8,571 nt of DNA, taken from Saprospiraceae bacterium UBA7328. GTDB lineage: Bacteria > Bacteroidota > Bacteroidia > Chitinophagales > Saprospiraceae. Numbering within the stretch: position 1 is the stretch's first letter; every line of letters starts with the position of its first letter. Of the stretch, positions 1 to 6,874 are shown piece after piece. The stretch lies in contig DKPS01000247.1 in NCBI GenBank assembly GCA_002471345.1, forward strand, positions 1 through 8,571. Reading direction: 5' to 3'. A program made the position numbers and the translations under genes. The notes beneath the pieces are model-generated. The model was not told the origin of the DNA. It ran no database searches and saw only the letters and a list, made by a program, of their open reading frames with translations.

Positions 1-2
1 CT

Positions 3-44
3 CCAAAAAAAACATACGAAGATGCAATTAATGCAGCTTTATAA
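3..44 (+). CDS. C-terminal tail of an unidentified gene (partial)
   Basis: The frame beginning at base 3 reads PKKTYEDAINAAL and stops at TAA 42-44. The composition (charged residues followed by DAINAAL) looks like the end of a real protein, while the other two + frames give less protein-like peptides. Thirteen residues are too few to name a family. The stop lies 29 nt before the tRNA gene. It could also be non-coding sequence that happens to be open, so this is only a weak call. Confidence 0.35.
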   Translation, partial: PKKTYEDAINAAL

Positions 45-55
45 CTCAAAATAAT

Positions 56-63
56 TATATTTG
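56..63 (+). promoter_or_regulatory. Bacteroidota-type -7 box for tRNA-Asp
   Basis: TATATTTG matches the Bacteroidota -7 consensus TAnnTTTG exactly. It lies 10 nt before the tRNA, so transcription would start at about 68-72, almost at the mature 5' end. I see no clear TTTG at the expected -33 position. The assignment to the primary sigma factor is inferred from the motif and its placement. Confidence 0.55.
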
Positions 64-73
64 CATCCGTTTT

Positions 74-147
74 GGTCTGGTAGTTCAGTTGGTTAGAATA
101 CCTGCCTGTCACGCAGGGGGTCGCGGGTTCGAGTCCCGTCCAGACCG
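74..147 (+). tRNA. tRNA-Asp (anticodon GTC)
   Basis: A complete cloverleaf can be folded by eye. The acceptor stem is GGTCTGG (74-80) paired with CCAGACC (140-146), with discriminator G147. The D stem is GTTC/GAAT (83-86/96-99, one G-T pair). The anticodon stem is CCTGC/GCAGG (101-105/113-117) around the loop CTGTCAC. The T stem is GCGGG/CCCGT (123-127/135-139) around TTCGAGT. The anticodon GTC at 108-110 and discriminator G identify aspartate. The 3' CCA is not encoded (the bases after G147 are CAA), so it must be added by a CCA-adding enzyme. The gene appears to be a single transcription unit between its own promoter box and a terminator. Confidence 0.97.
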
Positions 148-148
148 C

Positions 149-180
149 AAAAAGCCTCAGCAATTTTGCTGAGGCTTTTT
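149..180 (+). terminator. Intrinsic terminator after tRNA-Asp
   Basis: GCCTCAGCAA (154-163) pairs perfectly with TTGCTGAGGC (166-175), which is realistically a 9-bp stem with a 4-nt loop. It is flanked by five A residues on the left and five T residues on the right. The T tract makes it a strong rho-independent terminator for the tRNA transcript. The A tract means it could also work in the reverse direction, although no - strand gene ends here. Confidence 0.9.
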
Positions 181-243
181 GCTTTGTCATATGATTAAGA
201 ATTCATCAGTTTTCAAAAACTCTTTACACTTTCTAAGATAAAA

Positions 244-274
244 TTGTAATAGCTTCTGGGTATTACTACCTTCG
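244..274 (+). promoter_or_regulatory. Candidate accA promoter
   Basis: TTG at 244-246 is followed after 20 nt by TACCTTCG (267-274). The second element differs from the Bacteroidota -7 box TAnnTTTG at one position. Spacing and placement fit: transcription would start at about 281, giving a leader of about 16 nt before the ATG at 297. Upstream, 208-221 is a short inverted repeat (AGTTTT / AAAACT, 2-nt spacer) that could be an operator but may be chance in AT-rich DNA. No biotin- or fatty-acid-responsive site is recognisable. Confidence 0.35.
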
Positions 275-296
275 CCTATCACCTTTGACTGAGGCT

Positions 297-1250
297 ATGG
301 TATTTTTAGAATTTGAAGAACCTATTGAGAAACTCTACGGACAGCTAGAGAAAATAATGGATGTCGCCGATCAAGGCGAGATAGATGTCCAAGACAAGAT
401 TAGTGAGATTGAGTCTAAAATCCGCAATAAAAGAAAAGAAATATATGCTGGCCTTAATGGGTGGCAAAAAGTCCAACTATCTCGACATCCTGAAAGACCA
501 TATACGCTCTACTACATTAATCAAATATGTAAATCTTTCACAGAAATTCATGGTGATAGATATTTTGGTGATGATAAAGCTATTGTTGGCGGTTTAGGGA
601 AAATAGATGGGCAATCTGTTGTCATTTTAGGGCATCAGAAAGGAGTGAATACCAAGATGAGGCAGTATCGAAATTTTGGCATGGCTAATCCTGAAGGGTA
701 TCGAAAAGCCTTAAGACTTATGAAGTTAGCCGAGAAATTTGATTTGCCTGTGATCTGTCTGATTGATACTCCCGGAGCATTTCCTGGTATTGAAGCTGAA
801 GAAAGAGGACAAGCTGAGGCAATTGCTAGAAACCTCGTAGAAATGGCACAGCTTAAAGTGCCTATCATATGTTATATCATAGGAGAAGGTGCTTCTGGAG
901 GAGCTATTGGAATAGGTCTAGGTGATAGGGTTTATATGTTAGAATTTACCTGGTATTCAGTGATTTCTCCTGAGTCATGCTCATCTATATTATGGAGAAA
1001 TTGGGATCATAAAGCTGAAGCTGCAGAGCAATTAAAATTGACATCTGAAGATATGTTGGGTTTTGGATTAATAGATGGAGTTATCTCTGAACCAAATGGC
1101 GGTGCACATTCGAACCCCGAAAAAATGGCCAAACTTCTGAAAAAGCAAATCAAGAAAGACATTGCTGAACTTTCCGAGGTAACTGTTAAAAAACGAATAG
1201 ATACTCGGTTGAAGAAATACAATAGTATGGGCCGATTCAAAACTAAATAG
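297..1250 (+). CDS. accA: acetyl-CoA carboxylase carboxyltransferase subunit alpha
   Basis: AccA is the alpha half of the carboxyltransferase. With AccD it moves CO2 from biotinylated AccB to acetyl-CoA, making malonyl-CoA in the cytoplasm, the committed step of fatty-acid synthesis. The product is 317 aa, a normal length for the family. Residues 1-50 form the charged helical N-terminus ([15 protein letters not shown]). The crotonase-fold core follows, with the oxyanion loops at IDTPGAFPG (156-164) and GEGASGGA (196-203), and the conserved [14 protein letters not shown] (223-236). The zinc ribbon belongs to AccD and is not expected here. I chose the ATG at 297 because [10 protein letters not shown] matches the usual Bacteroidota start; an in-frame TTG at 285 would add four residues. 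dapA follows after 23 nt, probably on the same transcript. accD is not in the window. Confidence 0.96.
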   Translation: MVFLEFEEPIEKLYGQLEKIMDVADQGEIDVQDKISEIESKIRNKRKEIYAGLNGWQKVQLSRHPERPYTLYYINQICKSFTEIHGDRYFGDDKAIVGGLGKIDGQSVVILGHQKGVNTKMRQYRNFGMANPEGYRKALRLMKLAEKFDLPVICLIDTPGAFPGIEAEERGQAEAIARNLVEMAQLKVPIICYIIGEGASGGAIGIGLGDRVYMLEFTWYSVISPESCSSILWRNWDHKAEAAEQLKLTSEDMLGFGLIDGVISEPNGGAHSNPEKMAKLLKKQIKKDIAELSEVTVKKRIDTRLKKYNSMGRFKTK

Positions 1251-1273
1251 TTCTAAAAATTTAAATTTTCATA

Positions 1274-2158
1274 GTGGGAGATAGAAGATTCATCGGTACA
1301 GGTGTGGCTCTGATTACGCCTTTCAAAAATGGAAATGTTGATTTTGATGGCTTAGAAAAAATAATTAATCACGTCATTGCAGGTGGTGCAGATTATTTAG
1401 TGATGCTTGGGTCTACAGGTGAAACGGCTACTTTGAACAATCATGAGGCTAAAGAAATCTTAGATTTCACTATAGGAGTGAATAGAAAGAGGCTTCCAAT
1501 TGTTGCTGGAAACTTTACTGGTAACAATACAAGAGAGCTTTCAAAAAGAATAAGTGAATACAATTTTGATGGAATCGATGCGATTCTTTCTTCTAGTCCC
1601 GGATATGTAAAACCGACTCAAGAGGGAATCTTTATGCACTATATGGCAATGGAAGAGGTATCTCCTGTACCTATTATTATATATAATGTGCCAGGAAGAA
1701 CTCAATCTAATATCACTTGGAATACAACAGTGAGATTGGCGAATGCTAGTGAAAAATTTATTGGTATCAAAGAAGCCACGGGTGATCTAATACAAACAAC
1801 TAGAATAGTCAAGAATAAACCTGACCACTTTTTTGTCGTCTCAGGTGATGATGAGATTGTGATACCAATGATTTCAGTAGGTGGAGAAGGAGTAATATCC
1901 GTTATTGGGAATGCATTACCCTCTGAGTTCTCAAAATTGATAAAAGCCGCTTTGTCAGAGGACTATGTGGAGTCGAGAAGAATTAATAATCACATTTATG
2001 ACCTACATAAGTGGTTATATATTGAAGGTAATCCTGTGGGTATAAAATCTGCAATGCAGATTCTTGGATTTTGTAGTAATGAGGTTAGACTTCCACTTCA
2101 TTCTATGTCATCAGAAAATATGAAGCACTTAGAAAAAGCATTAAAAGCCATTTTGTGA
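1274..2158 (+). CDS. dapA: 4-hydroxy-tetrahydrodipicolinate synthase
   Basis: DapA condenses pyruvate with L-aspartate-4-semialdehyde, the first committed step towards lysine and diaminopimelate. It is a (beta/alpha)8 aldolase that forms a Schiff base. The product is 294 aa, the usual length. Visible active-site elements by alignment with the E. coli enzyme are Lys166 in GIKEATGD (Schiff base), Tyr137 and Arg142 in YNVPGRT, Tyr111 in GYVKPTQEG, and the hydroxyl pair Ser47-Thr48 in LGSTGET, where E. coli has Thr-Thr. The start must be GTG 1274: an in-frame TAA lies at 1262-1264 and no ATG or TTG lies between. No Shine-Dalgarno is present. The gene sits 23 nt after accA and ends 9 nt from the convergent hflX stop. 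It could belong to the wider NAL/DapA family, but residue conservation favours true DapA. Confidence 0.94.
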   Translation: MGDRRFIGTGVALITPFKNGNVDFDGLEKIINHVIAGGADYLVMLGSTGETATLNNHEAKEILDFTIGVNRKRLPIVAGNFTGNNTRELSKRISEYNFDGIDAILSSSPGYVKPTQEGIFMHYMAMEEVSPVPIIIYNVPGRTQSNITWNTTVRLANASEKFIGIKEATGDLIQTTRIVKNKPDHFFVVSGDDEIVIPMISVGGEGVISVIGNALPSEFSKLIKAALSEDYVESRRINNHIYDLHKWLYIEGNPVGIKSAMQILGFCSNEVRLPLHSMSSENMKHLEKALKAIL

Positions 2159-2165
2159 AATTGGC
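2147..2165 (-). terminator. Candidate terminator of the TPR-DUF4292-envC-hflX operon
   Basis: Read on the - strand, the arms GCCA and TGGC, plus an inner AAA/TTT after one T-T mismatch, enclose a GTG/CAC loop. The sequence then runs into TTTTAATGCTTTTT. The hairpin begins 2 nt after the hflX stop and overlaps the dapA stop codon. On the + strand the bases after it are not T-rich, so it would mainly serve the hflX side. The stem is short and imperfect, so the call is tentative. Confidence 0.35.
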
Positions 2166-2167
2166 AT

Positions 2168-3385
2168 CTAATAATACTGCATAGTTCGATAAGGATACCT
2201 TTTTTGATAGGCTGCTATTATTTTTTCTTTTACCAAAGCTCTAAAAGCTTCCATATTCTCTTTTTTCAAAGCTGAAATCATAATAACTTCACAGTCATAC
2301 TGATTCATCAGCTTTTCTTTCATTTCTCCCCTTAAGTCCGTTTTTATTTCTTCTTCAAGCAATTCGTCAAATTGTCTTTTTTCAAATAAATCTACTTTAT
2401 TTAATACTAGTATGGTGGGCTTATCATGAGCTTCTAGATCTTTTAAGGTCTGCATCACAGTATTTATATGATCTTCATATTGGTGATGTGAAATATCAAC
2501 GACATGAAGAAGTATATCACTTTCTCTCACTTCATCTAAAGTGGATTTAAAGCTTTCAATTAGATGGTGCGGTAGTTTCCTGATGAATCCAACAGTATCC
2601 GAAAGTAGAAATGGCATATTCTCGAAGACTACTTTACGTACGGTAGTATCTAAAGTGGCAAAAAGTTTATTCTCTGCAAAAACTTGAGACTTACTCAGAG
2701 TATTCATCAGTGTTGATTTTCCTGCGTTGGTATATCCTACCAATGCTACCCTAATTAACTCACCTCTATTCTTTCTCTGCGTTTGGCTTTGGAGGTCGAT
2801 TTTGTCCAATTTTTTACGAAGTAGACTGATTTTGTCTCTTACAATTCGCCTATCTGTTTCTATCTCTTGTTCTCCTGGTCCTCTCATCCCAATTCCACCT
2901 CGCTGTCTTTCAAGGTGCGTCCATAGCCCTCTTAATCTTGGCAATAGATATTTTAGTTGGGCTAACTCTACTTGAGTTTTTGCTTGTGCAGTTTGCGCTC
3001 TATTTGCAAAAATATCAAGGATTAAAGTACTGCGATCAATGATTTTTCTTTCAAATTGCTTTTCAAGAATATTCGTTTGTTTTCCTGTGAGGTCATCATC
3101 AAATATGACCATATCAATATCATTCTCTTTTATAAAATCCTCTATTTCATCTGCTTTTCCTTGACCTATAAATGTCTTAGAACTTGGTCCTCCGCTCATT
3201 TTCTGGATATATCTTTTTATTGTATTTGCCCCAGCGGTTAGGGCCAAAAACTCTAGCTCATCTAGATACTCTTCTATTTGTTCTAATGTCTGATCTTGCC
3301 TGACAATTCCTACTAAGACGGCCTTCTCATCTTTTTTCTTAAGTCCTTTTTTGCCTTTTTTTCCTACTTTCCAATCATCTGCCAT
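2168..3385 (-). CDS. hflX: GTPase HflX (ribosome-associated)
   Basis: HflX is a cytoplasmic GTPase that binds the 50S subunit and, in characterised bacteria, splits stalled or stressed 70S ribosomes. The product is 405 aa. Residues 23-205 form the HflX N-terminal domain with the glycine-rich linker motif RGPGEQEIETDRR (168-180) after a helical region. The G domain shows G1 GYTNAGKST (217-225), G3 DTVG (263-266), G4 NKVD (329-332) and G5 SALKK (371-375). The extreme N-terminus (residues 7-21) is rich in Lys and Gly and is followed by KAVLVGIV, where the conserved family begins. The ATG at 3385 overlaps the last 11 nt of the EnvC-like gene, so translation is probably coupled to it. It is the last gene of a four-gene - strand operon and meets dapA tail to tail. 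Confidence 0.95.
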   Translation of the reverse strand: MADDWKVGKKGKKGLKKKDEKAVLVGIVRQDQTLEQIEEYLDELEFLALTAGANTIKRYIQKMSGGPSSKTFIGQGKADEIEDFIKENDIDMVIFDDDLTGKQTNILEKQFERKIIDRSTLILDIFANRAQTAQAKTQVELAQLKYLLPRLRGLWTHLERQRGGIGMRGPGEQEIETDRRIVRDKISLLRKKLDKIDLQSQTQRKNRGELIRVALVGYTNAGKSTLMNTLSKSQVFAENKLFATLDTTVRKVVFENMPFLLSDTVGFIRKLPHHLIESFKSTLDEVRESDILLHVVDISHHQYEDHINTVMQTLKDLEAHDKPTILVLNKVDLFEKRQFDELLEEEIKTDLRGEMKEKLMNQYDCEVIMISALKKENMEAFRALVKEKIIAAYQKRYPYRTMQYY

Positions 3386-4589
3386 AAGTGTTTCTTTTTT
3401 TCTCTAACCAGTTTTCAGGGTTAAGTTTTTCATATCCTTTCCAGATTTCAAAATGAAGTAAGGATGGTTTTGTTCTAGATTTTGAAATAGTACCTATGAC
3501 TTGTCCCTCACTTACTTGATCTCCTTTGCTTACAAATATAGTTGCTAAAGTAAAGTATGATGTGAGATAGTCACCATGCTCCAAGATTATCATTTGCCCT
3601 TCATTGTTAATTACAGGTGTTTCTTTCACTATTCCCTTGTGTATAGCCTTCACATTTTCTCCTGGTTGTGTCATTATGCCAATGCCATTATTTTCTATCC
3701 ATACATTCGGAACAATAGCATGAGGCTTTTTCCCAAACTGCTCTATTACAAAGCCGTATTCTACTGGCCAAGGAAGGTTTTGTTTTTTAGATGAAAAGGA
3801 TAGGTTTTTAAGAGCTTCATCATCTACAACTTTGTCTGAATCAACCGAGTTAAGTGAAAATTGTCTTTTTCTTTCATTTTGGATCTTTTGAGAAGTGTTC
3901 TTTTTATTGAGCTCTTTTCTTCTTAGTTTTTGCTCCGTCGTTTTCTTTTGTTGCCTAAGATTTTTTATTAGAACAGAGAGTTTACCCTCTTCTTCTTTAA
4001 GGTTGAGAAGAAGAAGTTCTAAGTTGTTTTTATTATGTTTTATATTAATGAGTTGTTCGTTGATTTTCTGTTGAATGTCTTGATGTAGTTTTTTCAGATT
4101 CTGATATTGTTCTTTTTCTTTAGTGGAAAAATTTTGAAGTTGTTGAACATATTTGTATTTCAACCATGCTTTATGAAAGGATTCTGACGAAAACAGCATT
4201 AGCCAATCATTTCGTATTAGTTTTTGTCTAAACATCAATTTTAAAACTTCAGCATGTTGTTTTTCTTTATGGATTAGAGTTTTTGAAATAATATCAACTA
4301 ACACCCTATTTGAATCAAGGTCCGATTTTAAAATATTATTTTCTTCATTAAGCAAGTCATTCAATTTCTGGGATTGATATATATAAAGTTTAAGCAAATC
4401 GTACTCTTCTAATTTATCTTGACCACTAAGATTATGTATTGCAGCTTTAGTAATATCTAGATCACTTTCTAGGCCTTTTCTATCTGCTACAATAGTTGAA
4501 TGGGTGCTAAGGGCGTTTTGACATATACAAAGGTCAATACTGAGTATAGTGGCCAGGAATAGAAAAAGGCAACTTTTTTGGAATATCAA
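3375..4589 (-). CDS. EnvC-like murein hydrolase activator, degenerate M23/LytM domain
   Basis: This is a secreted coiled-coil protein with a C-terminal LytM (peptidase M23) fold. From TTG 4589 it is 404 aa. Residues 1-23 form a signal peptide (Lys5, then CLFLFLATIL), about 36-241 a Gln/Lys/Glu-rich coiled coil, and about 272-394 the LytM domain. The catalytic set is largely lost: H-x-G-x-D reads N300-N-G-I-G304, the His of the YAHL-type motif is Thr347, and the first His of HLH is Leu377; only His379 remains. E. coli EnvC is similarly degenerate and activates amidases through a coiled coil, so an activator of division or wall-splitting amidases is the best inference. No ATG is available: the frame opens after TAA 4629-4631, and TTG 4616 (413 aa) is the other start option. 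It overlaps the DUF4292 gene by 56 nt (83 nt from TTG 4616). Confidence 0.85.
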   Translation of the reverse strand: MIFQKSCLFLFLATILSIDLCICQNALSTHSTIVADRKGLESDLDITKAAIHNLSGQDKLEEYDLLKLYIYQSQKLNDLLNEENNILKSDLDSNRVLVDIISKTLIHKEKQHAEVLKLMFRQKLIRNDWLMLFSSESFHKAWLKYKYVQQLQNFSTKEKEQYQNLKKLHQDIQQKINEQLINIKHNKNNLELLLLNLKEEEGKLSVLIKNLRQQKKTTEQKLRRKELNKKNTSQKIQNERKRQFSLNSVDSDKVVDDEALKNLSFSSKKQNLPWPVEYGFVIEQFGKKPHAIVPNVWIENNGIGIMTQPGENVKAIHKGIVKETPVINNEGQMIILEHGDYLTSYFTLATIFVSKGDQVSEGQVIGTISKSRTKPSLLHFEIWKGYEKLNPENWLEKKRNTYGR

Positions 4590-5292
4590 TTTCGATATTT
4601 GAAAGGTCCACTTCAAGAATTCCTGATTTTAAATGATTTTGATAATAGGTAAGTTTTCTATTTCCATATATACCTAATTCCTTATCGAGTTTTTTTATCT
4701 GGACGACCAATTTACGGTTTTGATCAACGGTCATTACATATTCAATTAGGTTTAATTCTTTATCAAATGTATAAACGAGATGGTAAGTTTCATTTCTTCC
4801 TTCTATCAAGTGAAATTCGTCTTGAGAGACATAATTTATTGTTGATTCGAAAGGTAGAGGCACATTTCCTGCAATGAATGATTGTAATTCAATAAAAGAA
4901 AGTGGTATAGTACTTTTGTTAAACAAGTTTTCAAATAGTCCTTTTTCGTATTTTTTTTCAGTTCTATACAGAATTGTGTAATTATTTGGCTCAATTATTC
5001 CACGAGCTCCCTCTATTGATATTTTCTTGAAATTGAACCAAATGATGCTATCATTCACCATTCTAATATTCATTCTTCCACCGCCATTAAGGTCAGATGA
5101 TTCTAATCTCACCTTTGCTTTTGCAGAATACCAATGATAATCTATAGACGCATCTTTTAATCTTTTGTACAGGTCATTTTTAGGGCTTTGTAATTCAGTT
5201 GTTATGGGTTTAGACGTTTTGCATGAAAACAAAAGAGCCAAAATGAGAAGAAAAATTAATTGAAATAATGTATTGTTAAAAGTGAACTTCAC
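4534..5292 (-). CDS. DUF4292 lipoprotein
   Basis: The product is a 252-aa predicted lipoprotein. The first 23 residues are a hydrophobic signal ending in the lipobox L21-F-S-C24, and the mature protein begins CKTSK. The core (about 50-115) has the DUF4292 pattern: short beta strands with SAKAKVRLE, a Gly-Gly-Gly turn, DSIIWFNF and IEGARGIIEPNNYTILYR. This resembles the LolA/LolB-type half-barrel that binds lipid chains, but the link is my inference from pattern and the family's function is not established. The C-terminus PFSIPGHYTQY also fits the family, so the stop is probably right even though the next gene begins upstream of it. The start is GTG 5292, forming a GTGA overlap with the TPR gene's stop. 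It lies in an operon with a TPR protein and an EnvC homologue, pointing to an envelope role. Confidence 0.85.
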   Translation of the reverse strand: MKFTFNNTLFQLIFLLILALLFSCKTSKPITTELQSPKNDLYKRLKDASIDYHWYSAKAKVRLESSDLNGGGRMNIRMVNDSIIWFNFKKISIEGARGIIEPNNYTILYRTEKKYEKGLFENLFNKSTIPLSFIELQSFIAGNVPLPFESTINYVSQDEFHLIEGRNETYHLVYTFDKELNLIEYVMTVDQNRKLVVQIKKLDKELGIYGNRKLTYYQNHLKSGILEVDLSNIEIDIPKKLPFSIPGHYTQY

Positions 5293-6689
5293 TGTGATCC
5301 TTTCTTCACCCTTACCATATATTTTCCATTAGAGGTGGTCTTGATAATGGAAGGATCTCCAATTTGAATTCCTCTCATAAAAAGGTCCTCTTTTGTCAAT
5401 ACTTTTATCTCATCTCCTTCTTCATGAGCTTCAAGTGTTTTAGATAATGTATCAATAATTGAATTGATAAACGGACTTTTTGTGCCTATGAGCAGAGCTT
5501 CAGACAACATTTCTTTCCCAATATCATATTCATCCATATTGACATTGGTCAATCCTTGAAAAACATATGGGGCCGCTTGGTTAGGATAAAAATCCAGAGC
5601 GTTGCTACTTGTTTTATTTAGCTCATCATAATGCCCCTGCTCATACTGAATAAACATGAGCTGCTCCCAAATGACATATACAGATTTGTCAAGTTTTAAA
5701 GCAGATGAATATTGCTTTTCTGCATTTTCAAGGTCACCGCTATTATTAAGTATATCTCCATATAAGGCGTAAGCCTTTGCCTCTTCTGGATGATGATCCA
5801 CAATATCTTTAGCGAATGAAAGTATCGTTGTTTTATTTGGATAGTCTTCAGTAATTATCTCTGCATAAGGAATTAGAGCTTTAACTTTAGAATCTATATC
5901 CACATTTGGATTACTCACAATAACCCCAATACTTCCGAGGTCATCGTTGTTTCCTTCTTTTTTGGCCAAATAGACCAATGCCTTACTATTTTCGGGATCT
6001 ACACTTAGAAGTTCTTGAAATAACCTCTTTGCCTTTTGAGTGGATCCAAAATCTGCCTCTAATTCAGCATTGAGTTCGAGATACTCAGGATCATAAGGAT
6101 ATATATTAATTAGTTGAGCAGCTTTAGCTAATGCCTTTTCATAATTCTCTTCATTTAGATGAATTCCTATAATCTGTTGAGATGTAAAGGAACTGACGCC
6201 AAGAGCATCTTCCATTTTCTCAAAAACCGCTAAAGTTGCTTTTCTATTATCGGCGAGTCGATATGCTTCAATAGCCTTGAAGTACAAGTCTTGGTTTGTT
6301 TTTTGATTAAAAGCTAAATCTTGATACATTTTGCCTGCTTCCAAAAAGTGTTTGAATTGCATTTTTATTTCTGCAAGAGACTCTTTATACCATGCATTTT
6401 GAGGTTCTTTTTTTAATGCTTTTTCTCCAAATTCTATAGCCTTGTCTTCATCATTTTGTGATAGATAAATTCGAGATAGATCAAATAGTACTACAGTATT
6501 GTGTCTGTTTTGTTCTAGAATGCCTTCATATATTTTAATAGCATCATCATATTTTCTAAGGAGTTTTTTCTGAGTAGCTTTTACTATTTGTGCTTGTATG
6601 TTTATATCGGCCTCAGAATACCGTTCACCTACTTGGGCGACAAGGGTTCCTATACTAAAAAGGAAGAATGCCAATAATAGATTTTTCAT
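5289..6689 (-). CDS. Secreted tetratricopeptide repeat protein
   Basis: The product is 466 aa from ATG 6689. The N-terminus MKNLLLAFFLFSIGTLVAQ is a type I signal peptide with likely cleavage near Gln19. The mature part is alpha-helical with tetratricopeptide repeats. The clearest are about 33-66 (KLLRKYDDAIKIYEGIL), 67-100 (YLSQNDEDKAIEFGEKAL), 205-239 (QKAKRLFQELLSVDP) and 305-342 (ALYGDILNNSGDLENAEKQYSSAL). The last 35 residues (about 432-466) leave the repeat pattern and look like a small charged tail ending VRVKKGSQ. TPR scaffolds mediate protein-protein contacts; no catalytic motif is visible. An in-frame TTG at 6710 would add MIIHLNL ahead of the signal peptide and is unlikely. This is the first gene of the operon; its TGA overlaps the DUF4292 GTG by 4 nt. 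The specific partner is unknown. Confidence 0.88.
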   Translation of the reverse strand: MKNLLLAFFLFSIGTLVAQVGERYSEADINIQAQIVKATQKKLLRKYDDAIKIYEGILEQNRHNTVVLFDLSRIYLSQNDEDKAIEFGEKALKKEPQNAWYKESLAEIKMQFKHFLEAGKMYQDLAFNQKTNQDLYFKAIEAYRLADNRKATLAVFEKMEDALGVSSFTSQQIIGIHLNEENYEKALAKAAQLINIYPYDPEYLELNAELEADFGSTQKAKRLFQELLSVDPENSKALVYLAKKEGNNDDLGSIGVIVSNPNVDIDSKVKALIPYAEIITEDYPNKTTILSFAKDIVDHHPEEAKAYALYGDILNNSGDLENAEKQYSSALKLDKSVYVIWEQLMFIQYEQGHYDELNKTSSNALDFYPNQAAPYVFQGLTNVNMDEYDIGKEMLSEALLIGTKSPFINSIIDTLSKTLEAHEEGDEIKVLTKEDLFMRGIQIGDPSIIKTTSNGKYMVRVKKGSQ

Positions 6690-6874
6690 TAGATTCAAAT
6701 GGATAATCAATTAAATGAACGAGACAAGGTAGAGGCGCATTGTACCTCTATTCACTCAAGATTCATATTTAGTGTATGGTTTGATTCTGATAAAGTCAGT
6801 TCTCTTAGAATAGAAAAGCATTCTTTGTCTATTAGACTTATAAAGAACAATTAAAGTGTTCAAAAAAAACTGGA
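6690..6874. promoter_or_regulatory. Intergenic region: pyk 3' end and leader of the TPR operon
   Basis: This 185-nt gap separates two - strand genes. Reading leftwards, the pyk stop is followed by an eight-T run (6869-6862 on the - strand) with only a 4-bp hairpin (TGGA/TCCA) overlapping the stop. Next comes a 5-bp inverted repeat GAACA/TGTTC at 6845-6861. These could form a weak terminator. Nearer the TPR start is TAGAGG / CCTCTA (6730-6735 / 6745-6750), an inverted repeat that could be a leader hairpin or an operator. I found no good TAnnTTTG box for the TPR operon, so its promoter is not located and read-through from pyk is possible. Confidence 0.3.

Noticed and set aside
285..296. TTG start for accA four codons upstream of the ATG.
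   Set aside because: Homologues begin close to the FEEPI segment, so ATG 297 gives the expected N-terminus and the extension adds nothing conserved.
385..3794. Open frames of 60-82 codons in other frames or on the opposite strand inside accA, hflX and the EnvC-like gene.
   Set aside because: Each is fully contained in a well-supported gene, has biased composition from the complementary codons, and shows no motif. A similar shadow frame inside pyk (7463-7645) was rejected for the same reasons.
6690..6710. TTG start for the TPR gene seven codons upstream.
   Set aside because: It would put MIIHLNL ahead of an ideal signal peptide that already begins at ATG 6689.
6699..6854. A 51-codon open frame on the + strand (MDNQLNERDK...) filling the gap between the TPR gene and pyk.
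   Set aside because: It lies antisense in the leader of the TPR operon, has no promoter or ribosome-binding site, and its composition (many Ser, His and Ile, no motif) is not protein-like. A frame of this length is not rare by chance, so I left it out as a gene.
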